A stretch of DNA of 64,000 nucleotides from an uncultured Arenicella sp. Its GTDB lineage: Bacteria; Pseudomonadota; Gammaproteobacteria; Arenicellales; Arenicellaceae. This document shows positions 28,515 through 37,788 of the stretch, piece after piece. The stretch lies in the NCBI GenBank assembly GCA_937973905.1, contig CALJJR010000001.1, positions 1 to 64,000 on the forward strand, written 5' to 3'. The notes beneath the pieces are model-generated. The model searched no databases. It saw only the letters and a list, made by a program, of their open reading frames with translations, and had not been told where the DNA came from. Position 1 is the first letter of the stretch. The number at the start of each line of letters is the position of its first letter. The translations under genes were made by a program, and so were the position numbers.

Positions 28515-29684
28515 CTAATCTCCCGACTGAGCAACATCCTGATTCACGTTTTTTCGTAACCAAGAGACAATATCTTCCCAGATCTGGGTTGTCTCTTGTT
28601 CACTGGGCATGTCCCATGCATGCGGTAACTCCAATGTTATAACCGGAATATCGCGGTTGATCCCAGCGTAATTTCCCAGTGATCCTGGGTAGGTCCCTAA
28701 TAAATTTAAATGTAACTTACCCAAGCTCTTAGGCGCGCTGTTTAATACCAGCGCATCGAAATCCACTACTCCATATGGAGCATGGACGCTGATGATTGCA
28801 TCAGGTTTGAACTCATTGATCACATCAATAAGCCACTGGGTCTCTGGCTCACTGGCTGGCTTCTCACCTGGATAGCGACGCGGGTTCTCGCCCTGTTTAT
28901 TGCGCCAATACTTAAGCGCATTTTCTTCCCAATCGTCTGATGGTAGGTTGCGGTTCAAGTCAACGCCATTCTTATTGGTGCGCTGCGCCGATCTTGGCAA
29001 AACCCCATCTGGATTCATCATCGGCACCACGTGCCAATGAAACAAACCGGAGTGAAACCTGTTCAGCTTCTCGATCCATTTAAAGACAATACTCACAGAG
29101 GTAAGTTCATCCCCATGGATGCCACCAATAACCAATATCTTACCTTGCGCCTCTCGTCCAGGCAGAGGAGCATATTCTCTAAACAAGATTGGAAAACCGT
29201 CGACTGAAAGGCAATGACTTTCTTGCAAGCGTGCCGCATTGCAACTTTTCTCACTGACGCTCGCCAATCGTCTCGATATCCTTTTACACGCTTGTTCTGC
29301 ACTTATGGAGCTCGATTCCTGCTTCTGATTAAGACAAAACAATGCTGCCTCCGATCCAACGACGGGTTCCTCAACAGTCAGCTGTTCGGGAGTTGAAAAA
29401 CCCATATCCTCAATTAATATCTGCCCTGCAGTAGACGTCTGCGCTTCAACTTCATCATCACTAGGGAGTTGAACTGCGCCATCGGTGACTGCACCAGTAT
29501 TTTGCGCTGCTTCTGGCACTGAGGTTTGGGGTTCGAGACCCTCACGCTCTTCGATATTGAGCACATCTGACTGTTGAGCTGTCTCGTCAGGTCGTTCCTG
29601 ACAAGCAGCCAAAATAAATGCCAGAAATATCCAGAGATGGGGCTTTTTGCTCGAGACGTTGAATACGGAAATTGGATGCTTCAT
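28515..29684 (-). CDS. M14-family zinc carboxypeptidase/murein peptide amidase-like lipoprotein
   Basis: 389 residues. Lipoprotein signal (WIFLAFILAACQERPDE, lipobox LAAC). An acidic, low-complexity linker (about 30-110) precedes an M14 domain: zinc ligands in GGIHGDELTS (HxxE) and SVHAPYGVVDFD, substrate-binding Arg/Asn in GVDLNRNLPSDDW, catalytic Glu in VITLELPHAW. The domain resembles MpaA, which cleaves the gamma-D-Glu-diaminopimelate bond in murein peptides; MpaA itself is cytosolic, while this one should be membrane-tethered outside the cytoplasm. It is convergent with the L,D-transpeptidase (18-bp gap), consistent with a joint role in the wall. Confidence 0.85.
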   Translation of the reverse strand: MKHPISVFNVSSKKPHLWIFLAFILAACQERPDETAQQSDVLNIEEREGLEPQTSVPEAAQNTGAVTDGAVQLPSDDEVEAQTSTAGQILIEDMGFSTPEQLTVEEPVVGSEAALFCLNQKQESSSISAEQACKRISRRLASVSEKSCNAARLQESHCLSVDGFPILFREYAPLPGREAQGKILVIGGIHGDELTSVSIVFKWIEKLNRFHSGLFHWHVVPMMNPDGVLPRSAQRTNKNGVDLNRNLPSDDWEENALKYWRNKQGENPRRYPGEKPASEPETQWLIDVINEFKPDAIISVHAPYGVVDFDALVLNSAPKSLGKLHLNLLGTYPGSLGNYAGINRDIPVITLELPHAWDMPSEQETTQIWEDIVSWLRKNVNQDVAQSGD

Positions 29685-30217
29685 TTGTATACTGCTCTGC
29701 TCGCACTCAATGCTCGCCGGTTAGGTAGACAGAGTATAAACGCCGGATGGATTCTTGTGCTAATCGCTTAGCTGGAATGTAACTTAAATGAGATCAAAAG
29801 AGGGCGAATTGCTGGAGTTCCAAGCTTAAGAATCAAGATTTCCAGTCGCACAACCACCGAGCAATGAATACTGGTCAACGGCAGAACGCACAAGCATCAA
29901 GAAATAGAAAAGATGACCGACTTAGCCGTCAAGAAAGAAGGCATCTATACGTCAGTGAGAACGCAAGATGCCCAGGGCAGGCGAGAAATACCGTTTAAAA
30001 GGTATTCCAAGGGGATGTCGTTTGGGGGGGACTGCCTGCCCTGGACAATTTTTTCACCGCCCCATTTTACTAACAAAATGACAACGGCCGTAAAGCTTGA
30101 GTCCGATCGTACTATAAAGCAAAAGTGTAGCCAATCCAAGACACTTTTTCGAATGTAACAAAAGCCTCACATCGACTGTTAGATATTAGTAGGCTTGGTC
30201 GAATGTTGGGCGCGGCG
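29685..30217. other. gene-free interval between the M14 gene and engB
   Basis: 530 bp flanked by the divergent M14 start and the engB stop. The only ORF on the track here (29913-30158) has no family likeness, no good ribosome-binding site and overlaps a strong hairpin. The position, beside engB and downstream of polA, corresponds to where E. coli carries Spot 42 RNA and Pseudomonas carries ErsA, so a small RNA is a reasonable expectation. Nothing else recognisable. Confidence 0.5.
29971..30054 (+). ncRNA. candidate small-RNA structure / terminator hairpin
   Basis: CCAGGGCAGGC (29972-29982) pairs perfectly with GCCTGCCCTGG (30034-30044), 11 bp, followed after ACAA by six T. Inside the 51-nt loop a second stem AATACC/GGTATT (29987-29992 with 30001-30006) closes an 8-nt loop, and a G7 run follows. 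The outer stem plus T-run could terminate a + strand transcript. The long loop and the 4-nt gap before the T-run are atypical, so this is only a candidate. Confidence 0.35.
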
Positions 30218-30877
30218 TTAGCCATTATCGCCTGCCAGAGCGTCGCTCACCCACTCATCGATTTGAGCACGCATAATACTGACGCCCAAGCCATTGACTG
30301 AGGAAAAAGGCTCAACGCCAAACTGTCCACCAAGCTGCTCTAGTTCGCGTTCCACGCTCAGGCAGGTTGCAGCTGCCTTGCCCTTGGTTAGTTTGTCAGC
30401 TTTGGTCAGTAATACTTGAGTAGGAAGGTTTGAGTCTCTGGCCCATTCCGCCATTTGCCTATCGAGCTCGGTCAGCGGATGACGAATGTCCATCAATAGT
30501 ACGAGAACCACCAGATTTGACCGTTCCGCGAGATACTTATGGATGGTTTTTTGCCACTTTTCCTTAACCGCCAGCGGCACTTGTGCAAAGCCATAACCCG
30601 GCAGGTCCACCAAGCGTGCATTGTCACCCATGGTAAAAAAATTGATTTGCTGCGTACGGCCCGGGGTTTTACTGGTGCGAGCTAATTTACGCCGCTGCGT
30701 AATCGCGTTAATCGCGCTCGATTTTCCCACATTGGAACGCCCTGCAAAGGCAATTTCGACGGATTTATCATCTGGAAATTGCGCGACTTCAGCGGCGCCC
30801 AGGATGAACTCACAGTCACGCAAAATGGCCGGCAGAGCATTGTCGTTCTGCGGAGGCTTGTTGGTATTATTTGGCAT
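30218..30877 (-). CDS. engB: ribosome biogenesis GTP-binding protein YihA/YsxC
   Basis: Essential GTPase assisting large-subunit assembly. 219 residues from the ATG at 30877. G-motifs: G1 AGRSNVGKSS, G2 around TSKTPGRTQQ, G3 VDLPGYGFA, G4 LLTKADKL, G5 SSVNGLG. The ORF track extends 16 codons upstream into the promoter region; those residues are not conserved-looking. A TACAAT hexamer lies exactly six bases before this ATG and no Shine-Dalgarno is visible. Divergent from cytochrome c4, as in Pseudomonas. Confidence 0.95.
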   Translation of the reverse strand: MPNNTNKPPQNDNALPAILRDCEFILGAAEVAQFPDDKSVEIAFAGRSNVGKSSAINAITQRRKLARTSKTPGRTQQINFFTMGDNARLVDLPGYGFAQVPLAVKEKWQKTIHKYLAERSNLVVLVLLMDIRHPLTELDRQMAEWARDSNLPTQVLLTKADKLTKGKAAATCLSVERELEQLGGQFGVEPFSSVNGLGVSIMRAQIDEWVSDALAGDNG

Positions 30878-30883
30878 CGCGCG

Positions 30884-30889
30884 ATTGTA
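30884..30889 (-). promoter_or_regulatory. -10-like hexamer directly before engB
   Basis: TACAAT, six bases (CGCGCG), then ATG, read on the minus strand. No ribosome-binding site. No good -35 element at 16-18 nt. Confidence 0.35.
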
Positions 30890-30944
30890 ACAAGAACCAC
30901 GACCGATGCGGGCTTGTTGTCTCAATGCAAACGCCCTTATTTGC

Positions 30945-30973
30945 TTGTGACCTGCACTATGGCATGCTATAAA
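30945..30973 (+). promoter_or_regulatory. promoter of the cytochrome c4 gene
   Basis: TTGTGA, 17-bp spacer, TATAAA (4/6 and 5/6 matches to the sigma70 consensus). The predicted start near 30980 gives a leader of about 45 nt containing CCGGAG before the ATG. Confidence 0.55.
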
Positions 30974-31023
30974 CCACAGCCGTAAATCTGATCGTAATTT
31001 GAGCTCTTTCCGGAGACGTTTTA

Positions 31024-31644
31024 ATGTTCAATAAAGCTCTTCTTTGCACCGCTTTTACCGTGCTTTCGGTTTTCACTTGGGGCAACGCATTTGCCGCGGG
31101 CGATGCCGCTGCGGGTGAGGCAAAATCTGCTGTCTGTGCCGCCTGTCATGGACCAACGGGCATAAGTAGCATCCCGATTAATCCTAATATTGCCGGCCAG
31201 GTACCTGGCTACATAGCAGCCCAGCTAAAGGCGTTCAAAACCGGTGAGCGGGTTAACCCCGTAATGGCTGGTCAAGCTGCAATCTTGTCCGACGAGGACA
31301 TGGCTGATCTCGACGCGTTTTACGCAGCTCAAGACGCCCAAACCAGTACTAGCATGACTGATGAAGACAAAGCATTGGCTGAAGAAGGTGGCAAGATATA
31401 TCGAGGTGGGTACGCCAAGCGGGGTATTGCAGCCTGCATGAGCTGTCATGGACCCAGTGGCCACGGCATACCGAAGAATTACCCGCGTGTTTCTGCACAG
31501 CACAAAGAATACCTTGAGCAACAGTTGCTAGCCTATAAGAAGGGAGAACGACGCGGATACAACGGGATAATGGCCGATATTTCCTTTGGACTAAGCGAAC
31601 TGCAGATCAAACAATTATCGGCTTATATGGCCGGTTTGCAGTAG
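31024..31644 (+). CDS. diheme cytochrome c4
   Basis: Periplasmic electron carrier, commonly donating to terminal oxidases. 206 residues: signal peptide ([26 protein letters not shown]), then two similar class I cytochrome c domains. Each has a heme-attachment motif, CAACHGPTG (about residue 37) and CMSCHGPSG (about 138), and a distal Met ligand (VNPVMAG and YNGIMAD). The two-domain architecture and length fit cytochrome c4. Divergent from engB, as in Pseudomonas. GGAG Shine-Dalgarno nine bases before the ATG; followed by a strong terminator. Confidence 0.95.
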   Translation: MFNKALLCTAFTVLSVFTWGNAFAAGDAAAGEAKSAVCAACHGPTGISSIPINPNIAGQVPGYIAAQLKAFKTGERVNPVMAGQAAILSDEDMADLDAFYAAQDAQTSTSMTDEDKALAEEGGKIYRGGYAKRGIAACMSCHGPSGHGIPKNYPRVSAQHKEYLEQQLLAYKKGERRGYNGIMADISFGLSELQIKQLSAYMAGLQ

Positions 31645-31672
31645 TAAGTTGCCACCATCGTATAAGCAAAAA

Positions 31673-31697
31673 AGCGGCCTTCTAGGCCGCTTTTTTT
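31673..31697 (+). terminator. Rho-independent terminator after cytochrome c4
   Basis: AGCGGCCT, loop TCT, AGGCCGCT, then seven T; A-run on the left side. Lies about 30 bp after the stop codon. Confidence 0.93.
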
Positions 31698-31756
31698 ATG
31701 GCATCTTTCTGCTCCCATCTTTCCGCTCCATCCCAGCCCAATGGTAGACTCAAAAC

Positions 31757-34468
31757 ATGGATGAAAGCTGGCTACAAAACCTCAAACAAACACACTGTGT
31801 TTTGGTTCCGACACGCAGCTTGCAAACCGAACTTCACTCGCAAAGCGCAGCGGCTCAGATCACCGCTGGCAATACCGTGTGGGTAACCCCCTCTATCTTA
31901 ACTTGGCGCGATTATCTTGGCGTTTTGTGGGCCGCAAATCAATTTCAGCTGCCTAACTCTAACTTGCTGATCGACTCCGTCCAAAGTCAGTTGCTTTGGG
32001 AGCGAGTAATAGAGCAAACCAAACGACAAGAAGAAGAACTAGCGCTACTCAATGTTAAACAAACGGCACGGGCAGCGCAGCGAAGCTGGCAGCTCGCGCA
32101 TGAATGGCGTATCGACCTTAAGACACTCAAGCAAAGCCCTATTGTCGATGTCAGGCAGTTTTCATTGTGGTCTGATGACTATGACGGGATGTTGCGGAAG
32201 TTTTCGGTACTCGATGAGGCAACTCTGCTCCGCGAGCTTCTCAGGCTGTTGTCAGAGAGCCGCATTCGCCAACCTTTTGAACAGGTAATCTGGTACGGGT
32301 TCGATCTGATAAATGCAGCCCAAGGTGAGTGGCAAGCACGCACCTTAGAATCGGGACTATCGCACCAAGTAAAGACTCCTTCCGCGCAAAATACTAAGCT
32401 TTGTTACCATGCATACGCCAGCGAGCATGACGAGCTTTCAAATGTGCTCGCGCAGGCAAAAAGCCTGATCGAATCTAAACCTGATTCAAAAGTCAATATT
32501 GTCGTTCCTAAGCTGCAGCATGTGAAAGAAAGCCTAGAGGTCTTGGCAGGTCAAATTTTCTACCCAGGAAAATCACCACTTGAGTTAATGAATAACGATC
32601 TCGCCTATCGATTCAGCCTCGGCAAACCCTTACCAGAGTGGGCAGCCGTGACGAGCGCGTTAGCGTTAATCAAACTGCTCAATGGCCGCTGCAGCACGAG
32701 CGATTTCACCTGGCTGCTGCGTAATCAGTTTTTGCGGCTATGCCGTAACTGTGAACTTGAATCGAATATTTTCGAGCAGTGGTTACAAGAACGAAAACTC
32801 TCGCAGATATATCTACTTCGATTACCCGAAATGGTGCTTGAGGCTGATATTGCTAGAGAGTCGAAGCTCTACAAGTTAGCCACGGAGCTTGGTACTTTTG
32901 TAAGCGCCTTACAAACTGAGTTAGATTCCGCCGCAGCGGCGCACAAATACAAAACTCTGTCGCTCTCTCGCTGGCGAGCGTTATTTAGCGAATGGTTAGA
33001 GTTGTGGGGCTGGAGCACTGCGGTCGGCTCCGCAAGCATGAGCACAGTTGAATTTCAATTACATGAGCGCTGGCAACAACTACTTGCTCAATATGAGCAA
33101 CTCTCCTCAGTACAACCTCGTACGGGCTTAGGACGTGCTATCGAACTGTTTGCCTCATTAGCACGCGAGCAAGTGTTTTTACCCAAAGCTGGAACTTCAC
33201 CCATTTTTATCTCAGGCTTATACGAAGCCGTTGGCATGCCCTGTGATTACTGTTTTTTAACCGGGATGTCTGAGGATTATCCGGCACCGGCTCGCTCAGA
33301 TCCGTTTCTCGGTAATGTACTTAGAGAAAGTACTGAGTATCCATCTGCGACCCCCGCACAACATCTCATCCAAGCGGATAAAGTGATCGGCAATCTCATT
33401 AGTAGTGCCCGCGATTGTCGGATCAGCTACAGCAAGGCCAGCGCTGAGCGCCCCGACATCATCAAATCTGTTGCAAGCCTATTTCGACTGAAAACGTTCG
33501 AAGCAGTCGAGACAGTGTCTAAGAAAATTGAGACAACCGGTCTGGAATACTATACGGATTCAAAAGGGCTCAGTGTGTCCGACTCAGATTCTTTACGTGG
33601 CGGAACCAGTATCTTTACCGACCAATCAAACTGCGCCTTCAGGGCCTATGCGCGACACCGCCTGCAGTGCCGAGATGATGCAGAGCCTGAGTTCGGCTTA
33701 GATCCCATGGACCGGGGCAGCCTTGTCCACTCTTTGTTGGAAAACTGTTGGCAAGAATTACAGAGCAGACAAGCACTTGAAGATTTATGCCGAAAGGATG
33801 AGCTTAAGACGTTTATCAAGAATATCGTCAACATCACTATTAGCAATTACCAAGAACAGTTTTACGAACAGCAAGCGCTTTTGATGCAACTCGAAGCACC
33901 CAGACTGTGCGACCTCCTTGCAGAATGGCTGAATCTCGAATTAAACAGACCGGCCCAGTTTGGCATTGCTGCTTTGGAGGAACAGGGCGAACATAGCCTG
34001 GGCGGCATTCCTTTTCGTTACAAGATTGATCGTCTCGATTTACTTGAAGATGGTCGTACTGTGATCATCGACTATAAAACCGGGATGACTTCTCGCAGCG
34101 ATTTCGATGGTGATCGAATCAGGCAGCCGCAGCTACCGCTCTATGTGCAAGCGATCACAGCTAAAAAAAACCGAGCCCCTAGCGGCGTCGCTTTCGCACA
34201 GGTTAAGCGGCAAGAAAACAAATTCGAAGAATTAAGCGAAACCAATATTTTTCGAGCTGAGACCAGATACGGTAGGGATTATGCAGAGCGCTGGGAACGG
34301 GCATTGGCGCAATGGCCAGAGCAACTAACAAGTCTTGCACAGGATTTTTTAGCCGGCGAGGCCAGCGTAAACCCAATTGACGAAAAAACCTGCCAGTACT
34401 GCGATTTGCACTCCTTGTGTCGTATAAACCAACTTAAAACGCCAGAAGAAGATGACCATGTTAAGTGA
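31757..34468 (+). CDS. AddB-like recombination/repair nuclease subunit with iron-sulfur cluster
   Basis: Predicted partner of the downstream helicase in processing double-strand breaks. 903 residues. The N-terminal part is an inactivated helicase-like region without a Walker A motif, as in AddB. The C-terminal third is a PD-(D/E)XK nuclease: RGSLVHSLLENCW (His), RYKIDRLDLL and VIIDYKTGMTS (catalytic D...D-Y-K). One Cys upstream (SNCAFRAYARHRL) and three at the end (CQYCDLHSLC) match the 4Fe-4S cysteine pattern of AddB and Cas4 nucleases. Overlaps the addA-like start by 17 bp. It belongs to the proteobacterial DNA-repair-protein type rather than Bacillus AddB. Confidence 0.85.
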   Translation: MDESWLQNLKQTHCVLVPTRSLQTELHSQSAAAQITAGNTVWVTPSILTWRDYLGVLWAANQFQLPNSNLLIDSVQSQLLWERVIEQTKRQEEELALLNVKQTARAAQRSWQLAHEWRIDLKTLKQSPIVDVRQFSLWSDDYDGMLRKFSVLDEATLLRELLRLLSESRIRQPFEQVIWYGFDLINAAQGEWQARTLESGLSHQVKTPSAQNTKLCYHAYASEHDELSNVLAQAKSLIESKPDSKVNIVVPKLQHVKESLEVLAGQIFYPGKSPLELMNNDLAYRFSLGKPLPEWAAVTSALALIKLLNGRCSTSDFTWLLRNQFLRLCRNCELESNIFEQWLQERKLSQIYLLRLPEMVLEADIARESKLYKLATELGTFVSALQTELDSAAAAHKYKTLSLSRWRALFSEWLELWGWSTAVGSASMSTVEFQLHERWQQLLAQYEQLSSVQPRTGLGRAIELFASLAREQVFLPKAGTSPIFISGLYEAVGMPCDYCFLTGMSEDYPAPARSDPFLGNVLRESTEYPSATPAQHLIQADKVIGNLISSARDCRISYSKASAERPDIIKSVASLFRLKTFEAVETVSKKIETTGLEYYTDSKGLSVSDSDSLRGGTSIFTDQSNCAFRAYARHRLQCRDDAEPEFGLDPMDRGSLVHSLLENCWQELQSRQALEDLCRKDELKTFIKNIVNITISNYQEQFYEQQALLMQLEAPRLCDLLAEWLNLELNRPAQFGIAALEEQGEHSLGGIPFRYKIDRLDLLEDGRTVIIDYKTGMTSRSDFDGDRIRQPQLPLYVQAITAKKNRAPSGVAFAQVKRQENKFEELSETNIFRAETRYGRDYAERWERALAQWPEQLTSLAQDFLAGEASVNPIDEKTCQYCDLHSLCRINQLKTPEEDDHVK

Positions 34469-37400
34469 TCATCAGGCACGTCAAGCCGCACTCAACCCGC
34501 GTCAGTCGTATATCGTTCAAGCACCGGCAGGCTCAGGAAAAACAGCCTTATTGGTTTATCGCATGCTCGCTGCGTTGGCGACCGTGGAACGCCCAGAACA
34601 AGTACTCGCCATTACGTTCACTCGCAAAGCCACTGCCGAGATGCGCGAGCGGGTTTTGGAACTGCTGCAGGCAGCGGAGAGTAATACCAAGAGCGCTAAC
34701 CACTTTGAGCAACAAGGCATCGACCTTGCTACAAAGGTTCTAAAACAGGATCAGCAACGAGAATGGCGCTTACTAGACGCACCGGAACAACTTCAGTTAC
34801 ATACGATTGATGCGTTTTGTGCCCGCCTCAGTGGCGATATGCCTTGGCTTAGCCGCTTGGGTGATAAGCCAGGGATAACAGAAAACGCCAGCGGCCACTA
34901 CAGTAATGCCATAGACGCGTTATTTGCCAATCTACTGAGCGACCCTAACAGCGAACTAAGCACAGCCTTGAGTACGGTCTTGATGGAGCTAGACTTTAAT
35001 TACTCTCGCGCTCGGCGCTTATTTTCGGCAATGTTAAGTAAACGCGATCAATGGTTGCGTCACCTAGTGCAGAATGACCTGACTAAACTGCGGTCTACTC
35101 TGACAACAGCCTGGGAGGATCTAGCGCGAGAGGCTGAGTCGGAACTCCGAATTCAAATCCCGTCAGATACACTTAGTCAGTTGTGCCAAATAGCTAATAA
35201 GGCAGCCAACCATATACCGCCCGGCAAACGACCGCTTACCGCTTTCATATCCCAACCAGCGGCCAACGCCGAGCAGTTAAGCCCAGCACACTGGCACGAC
35301 TTAGTGCATCTTCTTACCACTGCAAAAGCTAAGAGTTTTCGAACCCGAGTTGATAAGAATCTGGGCTTTCCTACATCCGAGCCTGACCTCAAAAAGGCGT
35401 TTCAAAGCGTGTTAAAAAGCTTTGATGGTCAGGAGGGCCTTCTCCTTGCTTTACAGCACCTTGATGCTCTTCCAGTTCCACATTACAGCGAACAAGACTG
35501 GCGACTGCTCTTAGCTCAAGAAACAGTTTTGTTGCATCTCGCTGCACTATTACAGCTTGAATTTCGAAGCAGCGGTGAGTGCGACCACAGTGAAGTGTCA
35601 CAACGCGCTCTGCGCGCTTTGTCCGAATTGGATTCACCAACGGATCTTGCACTTAAAATCGACTATCAGTTGTCTCATGTATTAGTCGATGAATTTCAAG
35701 ATACATCACGTAGTCAATTGGAGCTTCTTCGTCAACTGGTTGCCGGTTGGCAGCTAGACGATGGTAGGAGCTTGTTTCTCGTGGGTGACCCAATGCAGTC
35801 AATTTATCGGTTTCGGGAAGCCGACGTCAGCTTGTACTTGCAGGTTACCGATAACGACCATACCCGCGTGTTTGACAATATTCGTATTGAGGCCTTACAG
35901 CTAAGTGAAAACTTTCGCTCATGTGACGACTTGGTCGGTTGGTTTAACGACACTTTCACCGCCAGCTTTCCAGCTCATGCCAATGTTCTAAAGGGTTCGA
36001 TTGCCTACGCGCCTTCTACGTCAAATAAGACCGGCTCAACTAATATACGCGCGGAACTTGCTGTCACTCCCGAGCAAGAAGCTGAACGAGTGGTTGCTCA
36101 TGTTAAAGATTTTTTACGTGGTGCCGACCCGCAAGGGCGCATTGCAATTCTGGTGCGCTCTCGCAATCATCTGAACGAAATTATCCCAGGTTTGGAACAA
36201 AACGAAATCCCGTTTACTGGGCTCGATATCAAGCCTTTAGTTGAGGTTGCCGCTGTACAGGACATCATCACTTTGTGCAAAGCCATTGCTCATCCGCACA
36301 ATCGCCTAGCATGGTTGGCGCTGTTGAGGTCACCGCTATTAGGCTTGTCATTAACAGAGTTACAGCAATTGGGGGCTGACCCGTGGCACGCCCTAGAGCA
36401 AGCCACCTTTGACCCAACTACGAAAACTCGCTTGCAGCGCTTCGTGCCTATTATGCGCAATGCCTTGGCGCAACGACAGCAGGTTCCTTTACACGCGTTG
36501 ACGCGGTGGACATGGCGCGCTTTAGGCGGCGTGCAGCTACAACAAGGCTTAAGCTCTAGCGACCTTGAACGAATTTTCACAATCATCGCGCGCAATGAGC
36601 ATGGCGGAGATCTTTTATCACTGACTCAATTCGAACAGGATTTCGTGGATCTGTATGCGCAGCCTGACAACACTGAGATCGCGCGAGTGATTCTTTCAAC
36701 CATCCACAAAGCCAAGGGCTTGCAATACGATACCGTTATCTTGCCGGGCTTGGATCGTAAGTCACCGAGCGATGAGAAAAACGTAATGATGTGGGCTGAA
36801 CGAAATAGCGACCAAGGAGAGGCACAACTGCTGCTCGCGCCAATACGACTCGCGAAAGAAGAAGGCAGCCATTTCGATTATTTACGTCGCCTCGAAGCAG
36901 AACGCGCACAGCAAGAGAGAATTCGCCTCATGTATGTTGCGTGCACGCGGGCCGAACGTGGCTTGATCTTGCTGGCGCGCCCCAAATTTAATAAGGACGG
37001 CGATCTCGTTGCGCCCTTAAGTAGCAGTCTTCTGGCGGCCATTTGGGAGCAGACCGAAGATCAATTTTCTCTTTTACAAGAGCGAGGATCTAAGGACGTT
37101 GAGGATCAACCAACCGTGCAAGGACTGAACCGGCTACCAGCAAAATTTAGACAAAACTTTCCTGCCTCTGTGAACTGGCAAGCAAACGAACGCATTGCGC
37201 CTCAACAGACAGATCAAGAACTTGAATTTGAGTGGGCTACCGAGTTAGCCACCGGGGTAGGATTGGTTTTGCACAGCTGGCTTGAAAATCATGCTGAAGA
37301 TCTTTTCAATCTAGAGGTAGATGAAGAACAACGTCGTCGTTGGCGCGAGCAGCTGCGTACATTGCGGGTTCCTGAAGAACGTTTATCGATGGGCGTTAAA

Positions 37401-37763
37401 CGTTTGCAATCGGCGGTTGAGCGAATGCAAAACGACAATCATGCGCAATTCATTTTTGACCGCCACCGAGAAGCCCACAATGAATTCGCCATAACCAGTT
37501 TCAACGAAGGTAAGCTCGCAAGTTTTAAAATCGATCGAACCTTTATTGACCAACACGATACGCGCTGGGTTGTAGACTATAAGACAACCACCACAAAACA
37601 GGCCGATGTTGCTGCGTTTGTGGACACGCAAGTCAGCGAGCGACATAAACCACAACTGGAAAACTATGGTCGCCTAATGAGCCAGCTTGATTCAAGACCG
37701 ATAAAACTGGCCGTCTACTTCCCTATGCTTGGTGAACTACGAAGCTGGGACTTTCAAACCTAA
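34452..37763 (+). CDS. AddA-like UvrD-family helicase-nuclease
   Basis: 1103-residue superfamily 1A helicase fused to a nuclease. Helicase motifs: Walker A QAPAGSGKTALL, Ia ITFTRKATAEMRERV, II VDEFQDTSRSQLELL, III LVGDPMQSIYRFREADV, IV/V STIHKAKGLQYDTVI, VI YVACTRAERGLILL. The C-terminal PD-(D/E)XK domain shows ASFKIDRTFID and WVVDYKTTTTK. With the AddB-like gene immediately upstream and overlapping, the pair should act as a heterodimeric AddAB-type end-resection enzyme. No RecBCD gene is in the window. Start could be 34452 or the ATG six bases on. Confidence 0.9.
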   Translation: MTMLSDHQARQAALNPRQSYIVQAPAGSGKTALLVYRMLAALATVERPEQVLAITFTRKATAEMRERVLELLQAAESNTKSANHFEQQGIDLATKVLKQDQQREWRLLDAPEQLQLHTIDAFCARLSGDMPWLSRLGDKPGITENASGHYSNAIDALFANLLSDPNSELSTALSTVLMELDFNYSRARRLFSAMLSKRDQWLRHLVQNDLTKLRSTLTTAWEDLAREAESELRIQIPSDTLSQLCQIANKAANHIPPGKRPLTAFISQPAANAEQLSPAHWHDLVHLLTTAKAKSFRTRVDKNLGFPTSEPDLKKAFQSVLKSFDGQEGLLLALQHLDALPVPHYSEQDWRLLLAQETVLLHLAALLQLEFRSSGECDHSEVSQRALRALSELDSPTDLALKIDYQLSHVLVDEFQDTSRSQLELLRQLVAGWQLDDGRSLFLVGDPMQSIYRFREADVSLYLQVTDNDHTRVFDNIRIEALQLSENFRSCDDLVGWFNDTFTASFPAHANVLKGSIAYAPSTSNKTGSTNIRAELAVTPEQEAERVVAHVKDFLRGADPQGRIAILVRSRNHLNEIIPGLEQNEIPFTGLDIKPLVEVAAVQDIITLCKAIAHPHNRLAWLALLRSPLLGLSLTELQQLGADPWHALEQATFDPTTKTRLQRFVPIMRNALAQRQQVPLHALTRWTWRALGGVQLQQGLSSSDLERIFTIIARNEHGGDLLSLTQFEQDFVDLYAQPDNTEIARVILSTIHKAKGLQYDTVILPGLDRKSPSDEKNVMMWAERNSDQGEAQLLLAPIRLAKEEGSHFDYLRRLEAERAQQERIRLMYVACTRAERGLILLARPKFNKDGDLVAPLSSSLLAAIWEQTEDQFSLLQERGSKDVEDQPTVQGLNRLPAKFRQNFPASVNWQANERIAPQQTDQELEFEWATELATGVGLVLHSWLENHAEDLFNLEVDEEQRRRWREQLRTLRVPEERLSMGVKRLQSAVERMQNDNHAQFIFDRHREAHNEFAITSFNEGKLASFKIDRTFIDQHDTRWVVDYKTTTTKQADVAAFVDTQVSERHKPQLENYGRLMSQLDSRPIKLAVYFPMLGELRSWDFQT

Positions 37764-37788
37764 AGAACCTATCGATTGAGGATCAACA

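Noticed and set aside
29913-30158. 81-residue ORF in the gap before engB
   Set aside because: No ribosome-binding site, no recognisable domain, unusual composition, and it overlaps a strong hairpin structure.
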